Counted from the first letter of the stretch, positions 11,429 to 23,150 are shown. The stretch: 64,000 nucleotides of DNA from Rhyacophila brunnea (GCA_022495005.1 JAGYXB010000696.1:434001-498000); one strand, 5' to 3'. Made by a program: numbers and translations. Notes: generated by a model not told the origin, from the sequence alone.

Positions 11429-12977
11429 CGGGAAGGCGATAGTGGATCTTCTCCAGTATCATACGCCTTCATCCAGATCTATTCTTTGTCGTTTTCTTCC
11501 TCTTAGTTTTGGACAATTTTCAAATCCGACTCTCCAGTTCTCCGTTTATCTTCTGGTTTCTGAAGTGTTTTCAAATTATCTATGTTCAACAAAGAATGTT
11601 AAATTCTCAAATTATTGGCAAGTAGAATTATATTAAAAATAAAATTTGATGAGAAATTCTGACGTCCGATAGTAATACCTACCATACCTATTATTGGTAC
11701 CTTAAAATTTTGTTAACCGCTTCAGATTTATCAATACTAACAAATTTCGTCGTAATTAGGTAAAACGTAAGTTACTCAATTGTTAAATTAAATTGGCGCG
11801 AATTCAATGAATGTGGAAAAAAAATTCCAGTAGGTAGGTATATATCTGAGGTGTTTTCAAAGTATGTATGTTCAATAAATAATATTGCATTCTTAAATAT
11901 TATTGTAAATAATAATTCGTTGAATTAAAAATATTTTTATTAATTTGTCTATTAATTGTTTAAGGATCGGATTCTTCCTCTCTGATCGTTTCTAGGAAGA
12001 TAAATTTTTGTCTTCTATTAATAACAATGTATTAATATGTATTTTATATTACAAAAACTATAATGGTATGATATTTTATGAATTAGGAATTTAAATAAAT
12101 GAATAGAATATTGTGTTATATGAAAAAAATATGTATCCATAAGGTAATATAAAAATCAAATACGGGAAAAGTTTTTATCTGAAAGAAAACGAAAGAAAGA
12201 AAAAACTTCTTTGTAATTCGCGACGCGGTCCGTCACACAACTTACAGTCTTCCATTTCTTCTAGAACAAATCGACGCAAGGAGTTATTTCCCAGGACATA
12301 ACGTTAATAGTCCAATACACGGCCGAGATGTTAGTTGGTACCTCTATTAAATTTTATCGCGATACCTCCCGAGGCGTCCCTTCATATCGCGTCCAATATG
12401 ATATTGCAATATTTCAGAAATGTCTTATAATGATGGCTCCTATACGTGTCCTGTTTGGAATCAGTGTGGACGGAAGCGCTAAGGAACGTATGAAAGAACG
12501 AAATAAATATATTTTGTAAATTAGATAAATTATTTTTTTTTATTTCCACTCTGTCTGTATCCATCACAGTATACCATCATATGAAAAAAATATTTTTTAA
12601 TTGCATATTGACATATTCAATTTATATAATCACTTGTTTATTTTATATTCTATAAAAATTATTTAATTTGCCAACGACAGCTGATGTCGTATATGTAGGA
12701 ATGTATTATACAGATTACAAAAAAGTCTGTAAAGGTTTAAAATATATATATATACCACAGCGCGCCATCTGTCTTGATATAAATGTCTGATACGTATATA
12801 AATGTCTGATTATTTGTCAAGGAATTGTGATATATTTTCGTATGGACTTTACGTCACGTAACTTCAGTCAGTCTATGAATTTTATGAAATATGGTAGGTT
12901 CCTATTGCAGAGACTAAAAATTGTTATCATGACTGCACAATAATAAATAAAATATATTAATAAAATATAGATTGTCT
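11429..12977. other. No gene seen
   Basis: Mostly A+T-rich. A GC-richer patch at 12220-12500 has open frames on both strands without family resemblance. The phrase GCGCCATCTG near 12765, frequent in insect repeats, recurs near 41690. Confidence 0.45.
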
Positions 12978-12981
12978 TTAA

Positions 12982-13016
12982 CCCTTAAATGCATGGTGTA
13001 TTCATACAAATACACG
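12982..13016 (+). repeat. piggyBac left terminal inverted repeat
   Basis: CCCTTAAATGCATGGTGTAT directly follows TTAA. The first 14 bases match the inverted right end at 14813-14826. A further ~20 bases are repeated in inverted form at 13346-13380. Confidence 0.85.
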
Positions 13017-13345
13017 GCATAATATGGCATCTATTGTCTAAATCTTCCAAGATTTAGTGTTGACGTAATACTTTTAATCATTATCAAAGTCTATGCTTCC
13101 ATTTAGTTTCACGTTTGACAACCAGATGACACAAATTTATTTTTTATTACGCTTTAACCACACCAATCTGACATTTCATCGGATCGTGACGTTTTTCCAT
13201 GTTTGCAGTGCTATATCTATGAAATAATAGATCTTCCAGTCCTATAAAAAATCATTTTATACTGAATGAAGGTCAGTCAAGCAAATTTTTATAAAATATT
13301 TCAGATTTTTTTGTATATTTCTAGAATAATGTGATATTTACGTCT

Positions 13346-13380
13346 GTATTCATTCGAATACACCATGCATTAACGGGTAA
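13346..13380 (-). repeat. Internal inverted copy of the piggyBac terminus
   Basis: On the minus strand it reads CCGTTAATGCATGGTGTATT, nearly the full left terminus, and it sits 60 bases before the transposase start. It could be a subterminal transposase-binding repeat, or the inner end of a 399-base MITE-like unit spanning 12982-13380. Confidence 0.75.
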
Positions 13381-13440
13381 TATTTACCACATAGGAAGCT
13401 AATTTTTGTAAACATATTTTGGCCTTTTTAGATCAACCAT

Positions 13441-14556
13441 GGCTCGCCGACACTATTTAACTGACAAGGAACTTGAAGAGTATGCTAACAACTTATCTGA
13501 CAGTGAGAATGGAATGGACTTCAGTGACGATGACAGTATTGGGGATTTCGACCAGAGATAGTTGGAGGATGCAAGATGACGAAGCGGAAGTTTCCACTTA
13601 TGATCCAAATGACGACCCACCATTGCAAATGGATGAGTCCTATGATCAACCAATACCTTCAACTTCAAGACTTCCACCTTCAAAAACTAATCCCCTAAAA
13701 CTATTATCGAAAAGAAAAAATATAACACTGGATGAAGCCTGCTTATCTTTTTTAGGCAGCACATCACTTTTTCAAGAAACATTAGAGCTCAAAACACCTT
13801 AGCAATTCTTCACTTTTTTTTTACCGATGATATAGTTGAAGAAATAGTTGCTCAAACGAATTTGTTTTCCATTGAAAAAGACCCGAGTAAGCCAGTGAGA
13901 GTTTCTTGTATTGACATAAGGCAGTATATAGGTATAATTATTTTCGTGTCTGTCTTTCGATATCCTGGCACTCGTTGATATTGGTTGATATTGATCAGAT
14001 GTATATCCGTTTTAACCAATAAAATCAACAATGCCTATAAATAAATTTGAAAAGATTGGTCACTTTCTGCTGAACCAAAATGCAACGCTTCTTCCCAGAA
14101 CTGACTCTAACCACGATAGGCTACATAAATTAATTAGGCCTATTTATGGTAAATTAAATCAAATGTTCTGTAAAATTCCTATGGAGCAGAGGTTGTGTGT
14201 AGATGAACCAATGTGTTCGTCAAAAATTGGGCATTACATGAAGCAGTACATGCCTAAAAAGCCAAATAAATGAAGCTTCAAGTTTTGTGCTGTGTGATGT
14301 GTCAGACTTTGCCTACCTATTTGAGATATACTCTGGACAAGAAAATGAGGCGAAAAACAGACTTCCGTCTGAACCAGGCCTGGGAGAAAATGGGAATACT
14401 GTCGTCAAATTATTAAGAAATGCTTCAAAAAACATTAATCATATCGTGTATTTTGATAACTATTATATAGGATAATCTAGAGTATATTGTAAAAAATGTG
14501 GAATCATATTGTGTTTTAATCAAGCAAAAAATTGTTTTAAATTATTCCATAATGTA
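13441..14556 (+). pseudogene. piggyBac transposase pseudogene
   Basis: The family cuts and pastes DNA at TTAA with three catalytic aspartates. The decayed frame starts MARRHYLTDKELEEYANNLS, an acidic N-terminus. A shift near 13560 leads into a second acidic stretch. From 13806 FFTFFFTDDIVEEIVAQTN matches the start of the DDE domain, followed by an in-frame stop just before YW (13978). At 14031-14273 come MPINKFEKIGHFLL and KIPMEQRLCVDEPM with the first catalytic Asp, then YMPKKPNK. At 14287-14475 come DFAYLFEIYSGQ and HIVYFDNYY with the second Asp. The frame then stops and jumps directly to a C-terminal zinc-binding motif, YCKKCGIILC then CFKLFH (14484-14548). The segment between, which holds the third catalytic Asp, is deleted. 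At least two shifts and several stops are present. Confidence 0.88.
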
Positions 14557-14666
14557 TTATAAGTTGTTTTGTTAGTAATTATAAGAATTTGATTTATAAT
14601 ATTATAATTATAAGGTTTTAATTAAGTCTTTCAATTTTTCCATTTCATGTTTCACTTTTATGAGCT

Positions 14667-14693
14667 AAATGCATGGTGTATTCATATGAATAC
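14667..14693 (+). repeat. Second internal copy of the piggyBac terminus
   Basis: AAATGCATGGTGTATTCATA in plus orientation, 134 bases before the right end. With 13346-13380 it gives each end of the element a pair of facing terminus-like repeats. Confidence 0.75.
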
Positions 14694-14830
14694 AAATGGT
14701 TTTTATATTAAAATTTATCCAAAAAATAATTTTTATTTTTTTTATTATTTTTCCCATGTTTTAGACAATCAACTACATATGAATATATTTTTTTAATCAA
14801 AATCGGAAAAATCATGCATTTAAGGGTTAA

Positions 14831-16430
14831 AAATAGAAAGAAATTTTATTTAATGATTTTTAATGGGTATAAATTAATGTTTTCAAAAATATGTAATTTA
14901 AACTCATCGCTCAATTTTATGTCGAGAGTGAGTTTTTGAAGATTCATTGAATTGGTGTATCGTTGTCATTAGTGTGTACCTATTCTTTAGTAGTAATATC
15001 GTATTACCTTCTTATTTCTCGTAAGAATACCTGACAAGTGTGCTCTTTTTCTCAGATATCCATAGCCTATCTCTTTCCAAAGGTCACCCTTCGCCACTGC
15101 ATTATAATATATGAACACATTTTATTTGTGTACGATACGTATCACTTCAATATCTCTTTCTTACCCAGTCAGTGGTATTACTATGAAAGCACCTTTTATT
15201 ATTATTATTGTGCCAATCTTATCATCTGGTTTTCGGTAGCTTAAACTTCTAATTGCGATAAAATTTATAGAATCCATATATTATGTATATTAAAAATAAA
15301 ATTCTTAAACTAAATAGAGATATGACAGATTTATACCAATATTAAAATATTTACATTTCTGTCACATGAAGACATCTCAACAATATTTTTTTTATTAAAT
15401 ACTAAATGTAGGTAGGTATTTGGCAGAAGATTTTAAGGTGAGATGGAGGAGATTTTATTGGTAGTTACAAATACTTTAATACAGATAACAGCGTGAGATT
15501 ATAATCACGGGTAATGATATGCTGGTGAGATCGATATGATCAAGAGATTGATTATATTAATGAACTGAGAGACTTGATTCGAGTGGAATGACGATAAACT
15601 ATGTCGAGTGCAGGACTTGTGCCAATAGTAGTGCGTCGCGTGATGGACTCGGTGAGTGAGTTAGGATTTATAGATTGTCTTTCTAATTTATACATATGCA
15701 ACACATATATTAAAAAAGAAATTGTCTCAATAAACAAATCATAACAGACCTTACTGATCTAGTTATGATTGAAAAATGGTGATAATCATTATCGCTTTAT
15801 TATTTTGTTTTGACAACAAAACATATAATATATTAAAGTGTGTCACCCATTTAATCCTGAGTGGTATGATTTCTACAAGTAGGTACATAAGGTTTTAAGA
15901 ATGTTATATTTTTTAATATATATTATACTTAATAGAAAAAAACATAATTTTGGAAACCCTAGAAACAGACGTATTATTGGAAAAAAAGTCTAAAAATAAA
16001 GTTGTTACAAGTGGCACAAGTGATTTTGTCTCTAAGCTAAGCTGTCTGTGATTCATGCGAATTAATTCTCATAATTACTTCAGTCAAACCTACCTACCTT
16101 TTACGTGTAAACACGTTAAAAGGTCGTTTGTTTTTAGAGGGCACAACTATTGGAATATATGAATTATTAAATAGATTAATAAATTTCTATAGAATTCCAG
16201 GAATACTGAAAGAAATGTTGAAATTAAAAATATCATAATATTACAAAGTCATTACAATAAATAATTCACATACAGGTATATCTGTCATAATTAAAAAATA
16301 TATACTTATTAAATTCATAAGGAACTAAAGAAATAAATTAAATCTCTCAAAAACAACCTAACTAGTGTATGAAACCATTTTGCTTGTATATGTATTTATG
16401 CAAACTAGGTGTCCTACTAAAGTTTTCAAC
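14831..16430. other. No gene seen
   Basis: A+T-rich. Open frames of 60-68 codons have no recognisable content. Confidence 0.5.
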
Positions 16431-16440
16431 TGCGATATTA

Positions 16441-16700
16441 TATTCTTTTCTCGTTGAGCGAATACATCCGGTTGCATCCGATCCCTTTGAAGCGTCCGCC
16501 ACCCTCTCCTGTCTTCCGCCCACTTTGCCGCCCTAATCACGGCCGATGAGCATGCACGTCACGCGTCACTCACCGCCAGGATTCCGACATACGTCGTCGG
16601 GCCCCGGGGTCCAGTCGGACGGCGGTTTTGTTGGGCGGGAATCGTTCTTAAGGCTGGGAGGGTGGGCGGATTGCCGTCTCTATGGTGACCGCTGGAAGAT
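16441..16700. other. GC/CpG-rich island
   Basis: About 260 bases with many CpGs in a background of roughly 30% GC. On the minus strand a frame reads IRAAKWAEDRRGWRTLQRDR (16480-16540), loosely like the AxDRxxWRxL tail of non-LTR retrotransposon proteins, so a retroelement tail is one explanation. A promoter-type CpG island or conserved non-coding element is another. Neither is proven. Confidence 0.35.
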
Positions 16701-18413
16701 AAAGAGGACATAATATTGATATGAAGGCTTTTTGTCTTGTTTAATTATACCTAATGACTTGATCTTTGCTATTGGGTATTGTCTCATTATAGAAGATTAA
16801 AATTCCTTTCCATGTTGATGGTATAGTAGTAGATTGTTTAAATATATAAATTAGAAACTGAATAAGATAATATTTTTGTACTAATTATAAATATTTTTTT
16901 TATAAAGTACTTACGTATTTCATAACTTTAATTTCAATATTTTCTTCCAGACTTTTTTTTTTATTTTTCATAAAATATTCTACATACTAGTTGTTGTTCA
17001 TTTTTATTTGATTATTGTTGAGTGCAATTCAATTGTTAACCATTTGCAACATTCATTCTAATTCACAAGATCTAACAATGTAACATTATTGTATTGAACA
17101 TACATCATTTTAAAACAGTTCTAAGAAATATGTGACCACTAGAAAGTCTTTTAAAAAAAAAAAAACGATACCCAGAAGTTTGTGACTGTGATTTACGTCC
17201 GTGTGCGCTGACCATTAAGCTATATGTGTATTATCTAGATAACTAATGGTTTTTACATTACTCTCTGATTTTTTCCGCTTTCTTAATTGCGTTACTTATT
17301 GGCAATCGCCTTTTCTATTTTCAATCAATGTATTGAATTACCTTAATTACTAATCGGTGTCAGGATCACTCTAATTTTGTTGGCTATAATGTACTTGCGC
17401 TTGCCAATAATTTAAATAAATATTTTTATTATATTTAAAATCTTGCTCCCTTGGGTGTCGTATTTTTTCAAAAAAAAAAAAATCTGGTGGTTATATATTT
17501 ATAAGAAGTGTTCTTAAACTATGTATGTCCAATAAAATAGTGTTATATCCTTAAATATTCTGAAGTTTTCGTTGAATTGAAAAAATAGTTTATTCAGTAT
17601 TTATTATCATTTTTTAAATCAACGAAAACATTTAAGTTTTAAACTGAATTGTAACAATGATTAATATAATGTTTTGCATACACTCAATTTATATTGTGAT
17701 TTCTCAGTAAACAGGATTTTTGTTTTGTTTTACCGTGAACTCTGATTCTCTCGGAAGACAGGTCATGAAAAGTATTCGAAAGAACAGGTATTGGAGGGAT
17801 AAGAAAATACGAGGTGAAAGAGGGTGATCTAGGAGTGGGAGTCAAGAGGGTTGAAGGTTGAGAGACGAGAATGGTTATCCGCGACCATAACACCATCGGC
17901 CACCCTCTACTTCACTCTTTTGCTATGCTACTTACTGCAAAAATCATGGGAAGGTTCGTCATTCAATATAATTTATTTATTTTCAGAAAACACCGATAAG
18001 TTATTAAGTTTATTTATTATTCTCTATAATATTAAGCTTAATTTAAAAATAACAATATGTTATTACTTACACAGTTGATAAGACTTATAAAAAATAAACA
18101 TAAATGTTTCTTTTAGTCAGAAGATATTTAAATGAAACCAAATTTCTTTCAAAATACTTTATCTTATAGAAAATATATTTGGTATTAAATCGATTGATTG
18201 TTGTTAAGTAATAATTATACGACGTACATATTTATAATAAAAAATATATACCTACATATTTTTATTATTTATTTGTTAGAGTCACATGACTTACATTAGA
18301 CTTAAAAATCACTCAGTATTTTTTTTTAAATTTCATTATTTCATTTAAAGATGAATACCTACTAGCACTCATCTTCATCCCAAAAGTGAACTTTAACTAC
18401 CCTTAGTAATCTA
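16701..18413. other. No gene seen
   Basis: A+T-rich with homopolymer A/T runs. A moderately GC-richer stretch at 17740-17960 has no recognised frame. GTCAGCGCAC near 17200 (minus strand) looks like a SINE head remnant but is too short to assign. Confidence 0.45.
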
Positions 18414-18417
18414 TTAA

Positions 18418-18558
18418 TACATTCACTGCTGACCAGTTAATTACTACAACTCTGTCACTGCCTGGCGTGTGGCAATTAGCATGATAGTTAAATGGTCAGC
18501 AGTGAAAATATAAGTATCTAATGGCCACACGCCTGGCGTATTATTAACACTGAAAGAG
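18418..18558. repeat. TTAA-flanked foldback MITE
   Basis: TTAA lies at 18414-18417 and 18559-18562. Inside are two interleaved inverted pairs. TTCACTGCTGACCAGTTAA (about 18422) faces TTAAATGGTCAGCAGTGAA (about 18490). GCCTGGCGTGTGGC (about 18460) faces GCCACACGCCTGGC (about 18524). The ends resemble each other weakly (TTCACTG / TTCAGTG). It has no coding capacity. Confidence 0.55.
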
Positions 18559-18562
18559 TTAA

Positions 18563-19312
18563 AAAGGAAGCCAATGATTTGAGATGCTCCATCTCTACTC
18601 ATCATATAATATAATATGCAGCTGAATTTTGTATACGCCTATGTTCTACGATGCTATGAACGACTCCGAATTTAAAATCTACTTCTCTGTTATGAGACAA
18701 GCCGCATGAAATTAATTTCATAAAAAATACACCGTGGCGCATCGGGATATGCCATGAATAGAGAGTGAATATCGCGCCAGCTGCAGGAGGCCAAAACAAG
18801 TGACATCGAAAGAAGAAATAAAATGATCTGTTCAAAGGAAATCGATATGTTTTATATTCAATAAGTATAATATTTGGATATATGGCAAAGCCTAATTGGT
18901 TTTAATATAGAGATAATAGTCAATACTCTAAAAAGTTCGATAAGATATAGGTATCTATACAGTGTATGTGCAATAAATATGCCTAATTTGATTTAACGTG
19001 CGTTATAGGAGGTACCTACATTTTATTTAGACATAATTAAGCTAACACATACACTTTATAACATCAGAATGTATTCTGAAATTGTAACAAAATAATAAAG
19101 TTTAATAAATTACAAGTTTACGTTGATCGAAGATGTGTTCGTCCGCCACTGCTGCTTAACGTCGCTGTCAGTCAGTCAATCAAAGTTGCTCGCCCCGCCT
19201 TATACAGGGCCTTTTTGAACCAATATTTTTACTTTTAATTTAATACATTTTATTTAAGTATTGTTGTGTCATTCTAAAGATGGGTTGATAGTCTAGAACA
19301 TTAGGTCAATAT
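18563..19312. other. No gene seen
   Basis: A+T-rich. A 77-codon minus-strand frame at 18602-18835 has no recognisable motif. Confidence 0.45.
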
Positions 19313-19800
19313 CATCATCATCATCAACCTGAATCTATCCACTGCTTGATGAAGGCCTCTTCAAGCTACTTTCACTTCTCTCGATCCTGTGCATTGCATT
19401 GCCACGTACTTCCGCAGAGCTTTATCATTTCATCGATCCAGCGGCCTCTAGATCTACCTTGCGGACGTTTTGTACTTCTTGGATACCACTGGATGACTAG
19501 ATTTGTCCAACAATTATCTTTTCTTAGAGCTATGTGTCCAGCCCATCTTCATTTAAGGCTTTTAATAAACTCCATTACATCGCAAACCCTTGTCTGCTTC
19601 CTTATCCACTCATTCCTCTTTTTGTCCTTTCGCGTTATGCCCATCATGCACCTCTCCATACCACGTTGTACTATTCTAAGTTTCTGGATCTCTCTTTTAC
19701 TTAGGGTCCATGTTTCACACGCATATGTGATCACGAGAAGCACACACTGGTTGAACACTTTGCGCTTTAGGCACAGTGGAAGGTCATTTTTGAAGTGAAT
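19313..19800 (-). pseudogene. RTE-like non-LTR retrotransposon 3' end
   Basis: The minus strand reads VITYACETWTLSKREIQKLR, then QRGMERCMMGITRKDKKRN and TRVCDVMEFIKSLK. A stop falls before RWAGHIALRKDNCW, then RPQGRSRGRWIDEMIKLCG and EEAFIKQWIDSG. This is the conserved C-terminal part of insect endonuclease/reverse-transcriptase elements of the RTE type. It ends in a GAT trinucleotide tail at 19315-19325, as such elements do. Everything upstream of the thumb region is missing, so the fragment is 5'-truncated and dead. Confidence 0.85.
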
Positions 19801-20062
19801 CAGGTCAATATAAATAACGCAATTGTCGTAGAATTAATAAATAATAAAAAAAACTTTGATTCAATATAATTATAATGCAGGTGTACACATAAATGCCAAT
19901 TCAATTAATATATGTTATTAAAAATAAGGCAACTTTTAAATAAACTTAATTCTTGAATGGTTTTATGCTCATTTTGAAAATTGAGAAAGCTATCAAGAAA
20001 AGTATAACCACACCATTGATATACTAAATGAACCACAGTGAATAATTAATGAAGCTCGACAA

Positions 20063-20110
20063 ATATACAGATTACATTATATGATTGAACATATAATGTA
20101 ATCTGTATAT
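20063..20110. repeat. Perfect 21-bp hairpin
   Basis: Arms 20063-20083 and 20090-20110 (ATATACAGATTACATTATAT...) are perfect reverse complements around a six-base ATTGAA loop. It may be a minimal foldback remnant. A small-RNA precursor is possible but not supported by anything else. Confidence 0.7.
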
Positions 20111-20779
20111 TTTTTGTTTTGTATTAATCGTTAGTTTAATATTATAAGTTAAACGGCTTACTAAATTGCTTATTATTATATAAAATATCAATATTTTCTT
20201 AAAAAGTAATAATCAAAACGATGTTAAAAAAATAATTAATTGTAAACAAAGAAGTACTAAAAATGAAGTAGAAATATTGTAGTGCAATTTAAAATTACGT
20301 AATATAGATACTACTTAAATATTAATAATATATAATAAATACTTAGTTACTTTCCTTTGCGTCTATAGACATTAATAATTAACCTTTATATCCCAATGAT
20401 AAATTGATTACTATCTTTTTACACGTTATGTATTTTTTTCAAATAATATTTATTTTAACAATACCTGTAAATAAAATAACTTAGAAAATGCCCTGTTTTC
20501 TTAAAAGAAGCTCAGACTTATCGATCTGTTTAATACGTATTGGCAATACTGTACACTTTTCCACTGCTTCTTCTGTCTTACTCTGACGAACGCGTCATAT
20601 CGCAACGTAATATAAAAGTGGTACAATCAATCAAAGTGACCGTTTTTAAGACAAAAACTTCAATAATAGAAAGTCAAAAATTTTACTTAAAATTTAACAT
20701 ACATAGGTAAGTAAGTACCTACATACCTACTTAAATAATCAACATAAAATACAAATAAAATAATTCAAGACCGTTTTAT
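20111..20779. other. No gene seen
   Basis: A+T-rich. GGTAAGTAAGTACCTACATA near 20706 is the lepidopteran-style GTAGGTAC word group. Confidence 0.45.
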
Positions 20780-21590
20780 TCATTATCATATGGAGGAAGG
20801 TCTTCCCTCGCTCCGTCCACTCTTCTTGGTCCCTAGTTCTTTGTTGCTACGTACACCCACTGAACTTTATGAGATCGTCTATCTAGCCGTCACACAACAT
20901 GTATATTGTATGTGGATGAAAAATGAATTCTAGCACTGGAACAAGGGTGCATAATGTATATATCTAGCGGGTTTTAGGTCATACCTTGCATACCACTGTA
21001 TGACAGCATTTGTCCAGTGGTTGCCCACTCGTCGAGCGACGTATCCAGGCCATTGCTATTTCATCTACTTAGCGACCTCATCATATCACGTACTCCTGTC
21101 TGCTTCTTTATCCTTTGTTTTATTGTATGGTCTTTCTGCAATATCCCCAACCTGCAGATTTCCATGCCACGCTGCAATACTTGTACCTTTTGGATTTCTC
21201 TTATATTGAAAGATCATATTGTATACACACACGTGAGAACTGGTAGCACTCATTGTTTGAACACCCTATACTTAAGACACAATGAGACGTCATTTTTGAA
21301 GATACTTCATATCAATCAGATATTCATTCGCAAAGACAACAATATCGTCTGCGAATCGTAGATGACTGATGTATTCGCCGTTATTGGCGATTCTACTGTT
21401 CTCCCAGTTAAGTGGCCTTTATTTCCAGAGCAGCGGTTAATAAGTTGGGTGAGATCGTATCGCCTTGTCGGATACCTTTTCTAATAGGAAACTTGCAAGA
21501 TGGCTTATGAAGCTTTACCATGGTTGTTGCAATACTGTATCCAGAGGTTTCTCGGTCGTATACTAACCAATGAAACTCATGTATAGTGGT
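20780..21590 (-). pseudogene. RTE-like reverse transcriptase remnant
   Basis: On the minus strand from about 21570 the frame gives ATVVKLHKPSCKFPIRKGIR, then RQGDTISPNLLTAALE. After a shift it reads HLRFADDIVVFANE, where FADD is the catalytic motif of reverse transcriptase and RQGDTISP is its upstream landmark. Further down, IDDLIKFSGC and RTRDQEEWTERGKTFLH (about 20790-20870) match the C-terminus. It keeps the palm core lost by the copy at 19313. It is broken by several shifts and stops and lacks endonuclease and fingers. Confidence 0.85.
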
Positions 21591-21593
21591 AGT

Positions 21594-21620
21594 CTATAAT
21601 ATATATATATATATATATTA
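21594..21620. repeat. (TA)n microsatellite
   Basis: About 12 TA dinucleotides at the upstream edge of the reverse transcriptase fragment. Confidence 0.9.
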
Positions 21621-21882
21621 TAGTACAATATTACACATTCTAGCTTTAAGGAGTATCAAAATTAATTCAGTGTAACTAAATATGATGAATGCAAATAATA
21701 CAGTATGTAAGTTATAAATATAATATATTATTTTTCATTTTCTACATAAACAAAAACATACAAGGGAATTTTATCACATAACTATAAGATTTATATCTCT
21801 TAGAAAACATCTACTGATTTTACAAGTTTGAAGTTTCGAATGAAAGCAGAGGTGTGATTTTTATAATGAGATCATATTAGAG

Positions 21883-22416
21883 CAGGCCTGGGAAGACTGC
21901 GACCCGCCAAGTATTTTGTAGGCCCGCGAGCTTTAATCGTATTTATGAAAAAACGTTTTATCCATTTTTTTCTACATTTTAATGTATTTTTGAAAATAAA
22001 ATTTGAATATACATAAATTGCAGCGTCGAAAAGAAATCTGCAAATTCGGACAAATTCGAATAACTTAAATATTCAGCTCTAAAAATGTTGATTATTTTTG
22101 GATCAACTATTTGTTCATATTATATGAACAAACATTTTCAATTATTATGAATATCAATAAAAACTCCTTATAATCCATGAAAATTTCAGTTTTAAGAATC
22201 TCAACTACAAAATTAAGACATAAAAATTAAAAGGAAGTTTAAGAATCATTCTTCTCATTAGCTTCGTTGGCTATAAGAGAATCATTTTTTTGTGTTGAAA
22301 TTCTTTTTTCATGATAATAAATAATGTTTGTCTAAAAATAGTATTTTACTTGCGACCCGCCGTTCATTTTATATTTCTAATGTGGCCCTTCATCCAAAAA
22401 GTTTTCCCAGCCCTTT
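21883..22416. mobile_element. Non-autonomous hAT element
   Basis: A 534-base element. The left end is CAGGCCTGGGAA. The right end, reverse-complemented, is AAAGGGCTGGGAA. Flanking octamers TATTAGAG (21875-21882) and AATTAGAG (22417-22424) agree at seven of eight bases, the 8-base target duplication expected of hAT transposons. GCGACCCGCC occurs near both ends, consistent with subterminal motifs. The interior has no coding frame. Confidence 0.75.
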
Positions 22417-22940
22417 AATTAGAGCCTAGTGTAAGAATGTATCTATTTTTATATTTAATAATTAATAACATATCGTAAAGGTAATACTGAAGATATGCTA
22501 TATAATTAGAAAGTAATTCACACTATCTAATATTTAAGATAATTTAATAACGTTTCTCAATACGAAATCATTATTTAATACTCTATGTAAACATTTCTAC
22601 ATTTATTTTATTAAAAAAGATTTGTTAAAATAAACAGGCAAAATTGGATTTAAAATACTTGTTTACCTACTAGATATTTTACAATTAAATAATTGATATG
22701 GGTCATTTGTGTCAAGTATTCTCAAATAAGCCAGTATATTTAGAATCCTCACAGGTCCGTCCATATAATGAAGTTTTATTGAGTCCACAATAGATTTCTT
22801 CCATTGTTCTACTTAATTATAATATACTATGGATTCCTTCCGTGTGATAATGATAATCAGAAGAATTTTTCGACACGTTTTCTTCTGGGTAGAGTGATTC
22901 TCACTTTATCACAGGATCGATGTGCTGTTTCATGATGCAG

Positions 22941-23150
22941 CTCTCGTGGTCTAGTGCGTAAGGTGCTGGCCTTTCATCTGGGAACTCTGGGTTCGACTTC
23001 TGGTGAGGTCACAATATATTTATATGATTTTCTCGAAGCCTTGCTGTTTGTGATTGTTTCACTTCTATTACTAAATACACTACCATTTCGCTACATTACT
23101 GTATATGTACCTCTCGGCCTGTTGTAGTATTATAATTGATAAAGAATATA
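22941..23150 (+). mobile_element. SINE-A copy, best preserved
   Basis: The tRNA-like head has CTCTCGTGGTCTAGTGCGTA (box A) and GGTTCGACTTC (box B, about 22990). The body reads TGATTTTCTCGAAGCC, then GTGATTGTTTCACTTCTATT. It then runs into an A+T-rich tail. Matching copies lie at 553 (minus), 32435 (minus) and 35025 (plus). Confidence 0.85.

Larger units (their letters stand above)
12982..14826 (+). mobile_element. piggyBac-type transposon, defective
   Basis: A 1845-base element flanked by TTAA on both sides (12978-12981 and 14827-14830), the target and footprint of piggyBac transposons. Terminal inverted repeats start CCCTTAAATGCATG at both ends. It holds a decayed piggyBac transposase gene in the same orientation. 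Extra inverted copies of the terminal sequence lie inside each end (13346-13380 and 14667-14693). Internal deletion explains why it is shorter than a typical complete element of about 2.4 kb. It could at most be mobilised by a transposase made elsewhere. Confidence 0.9.
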
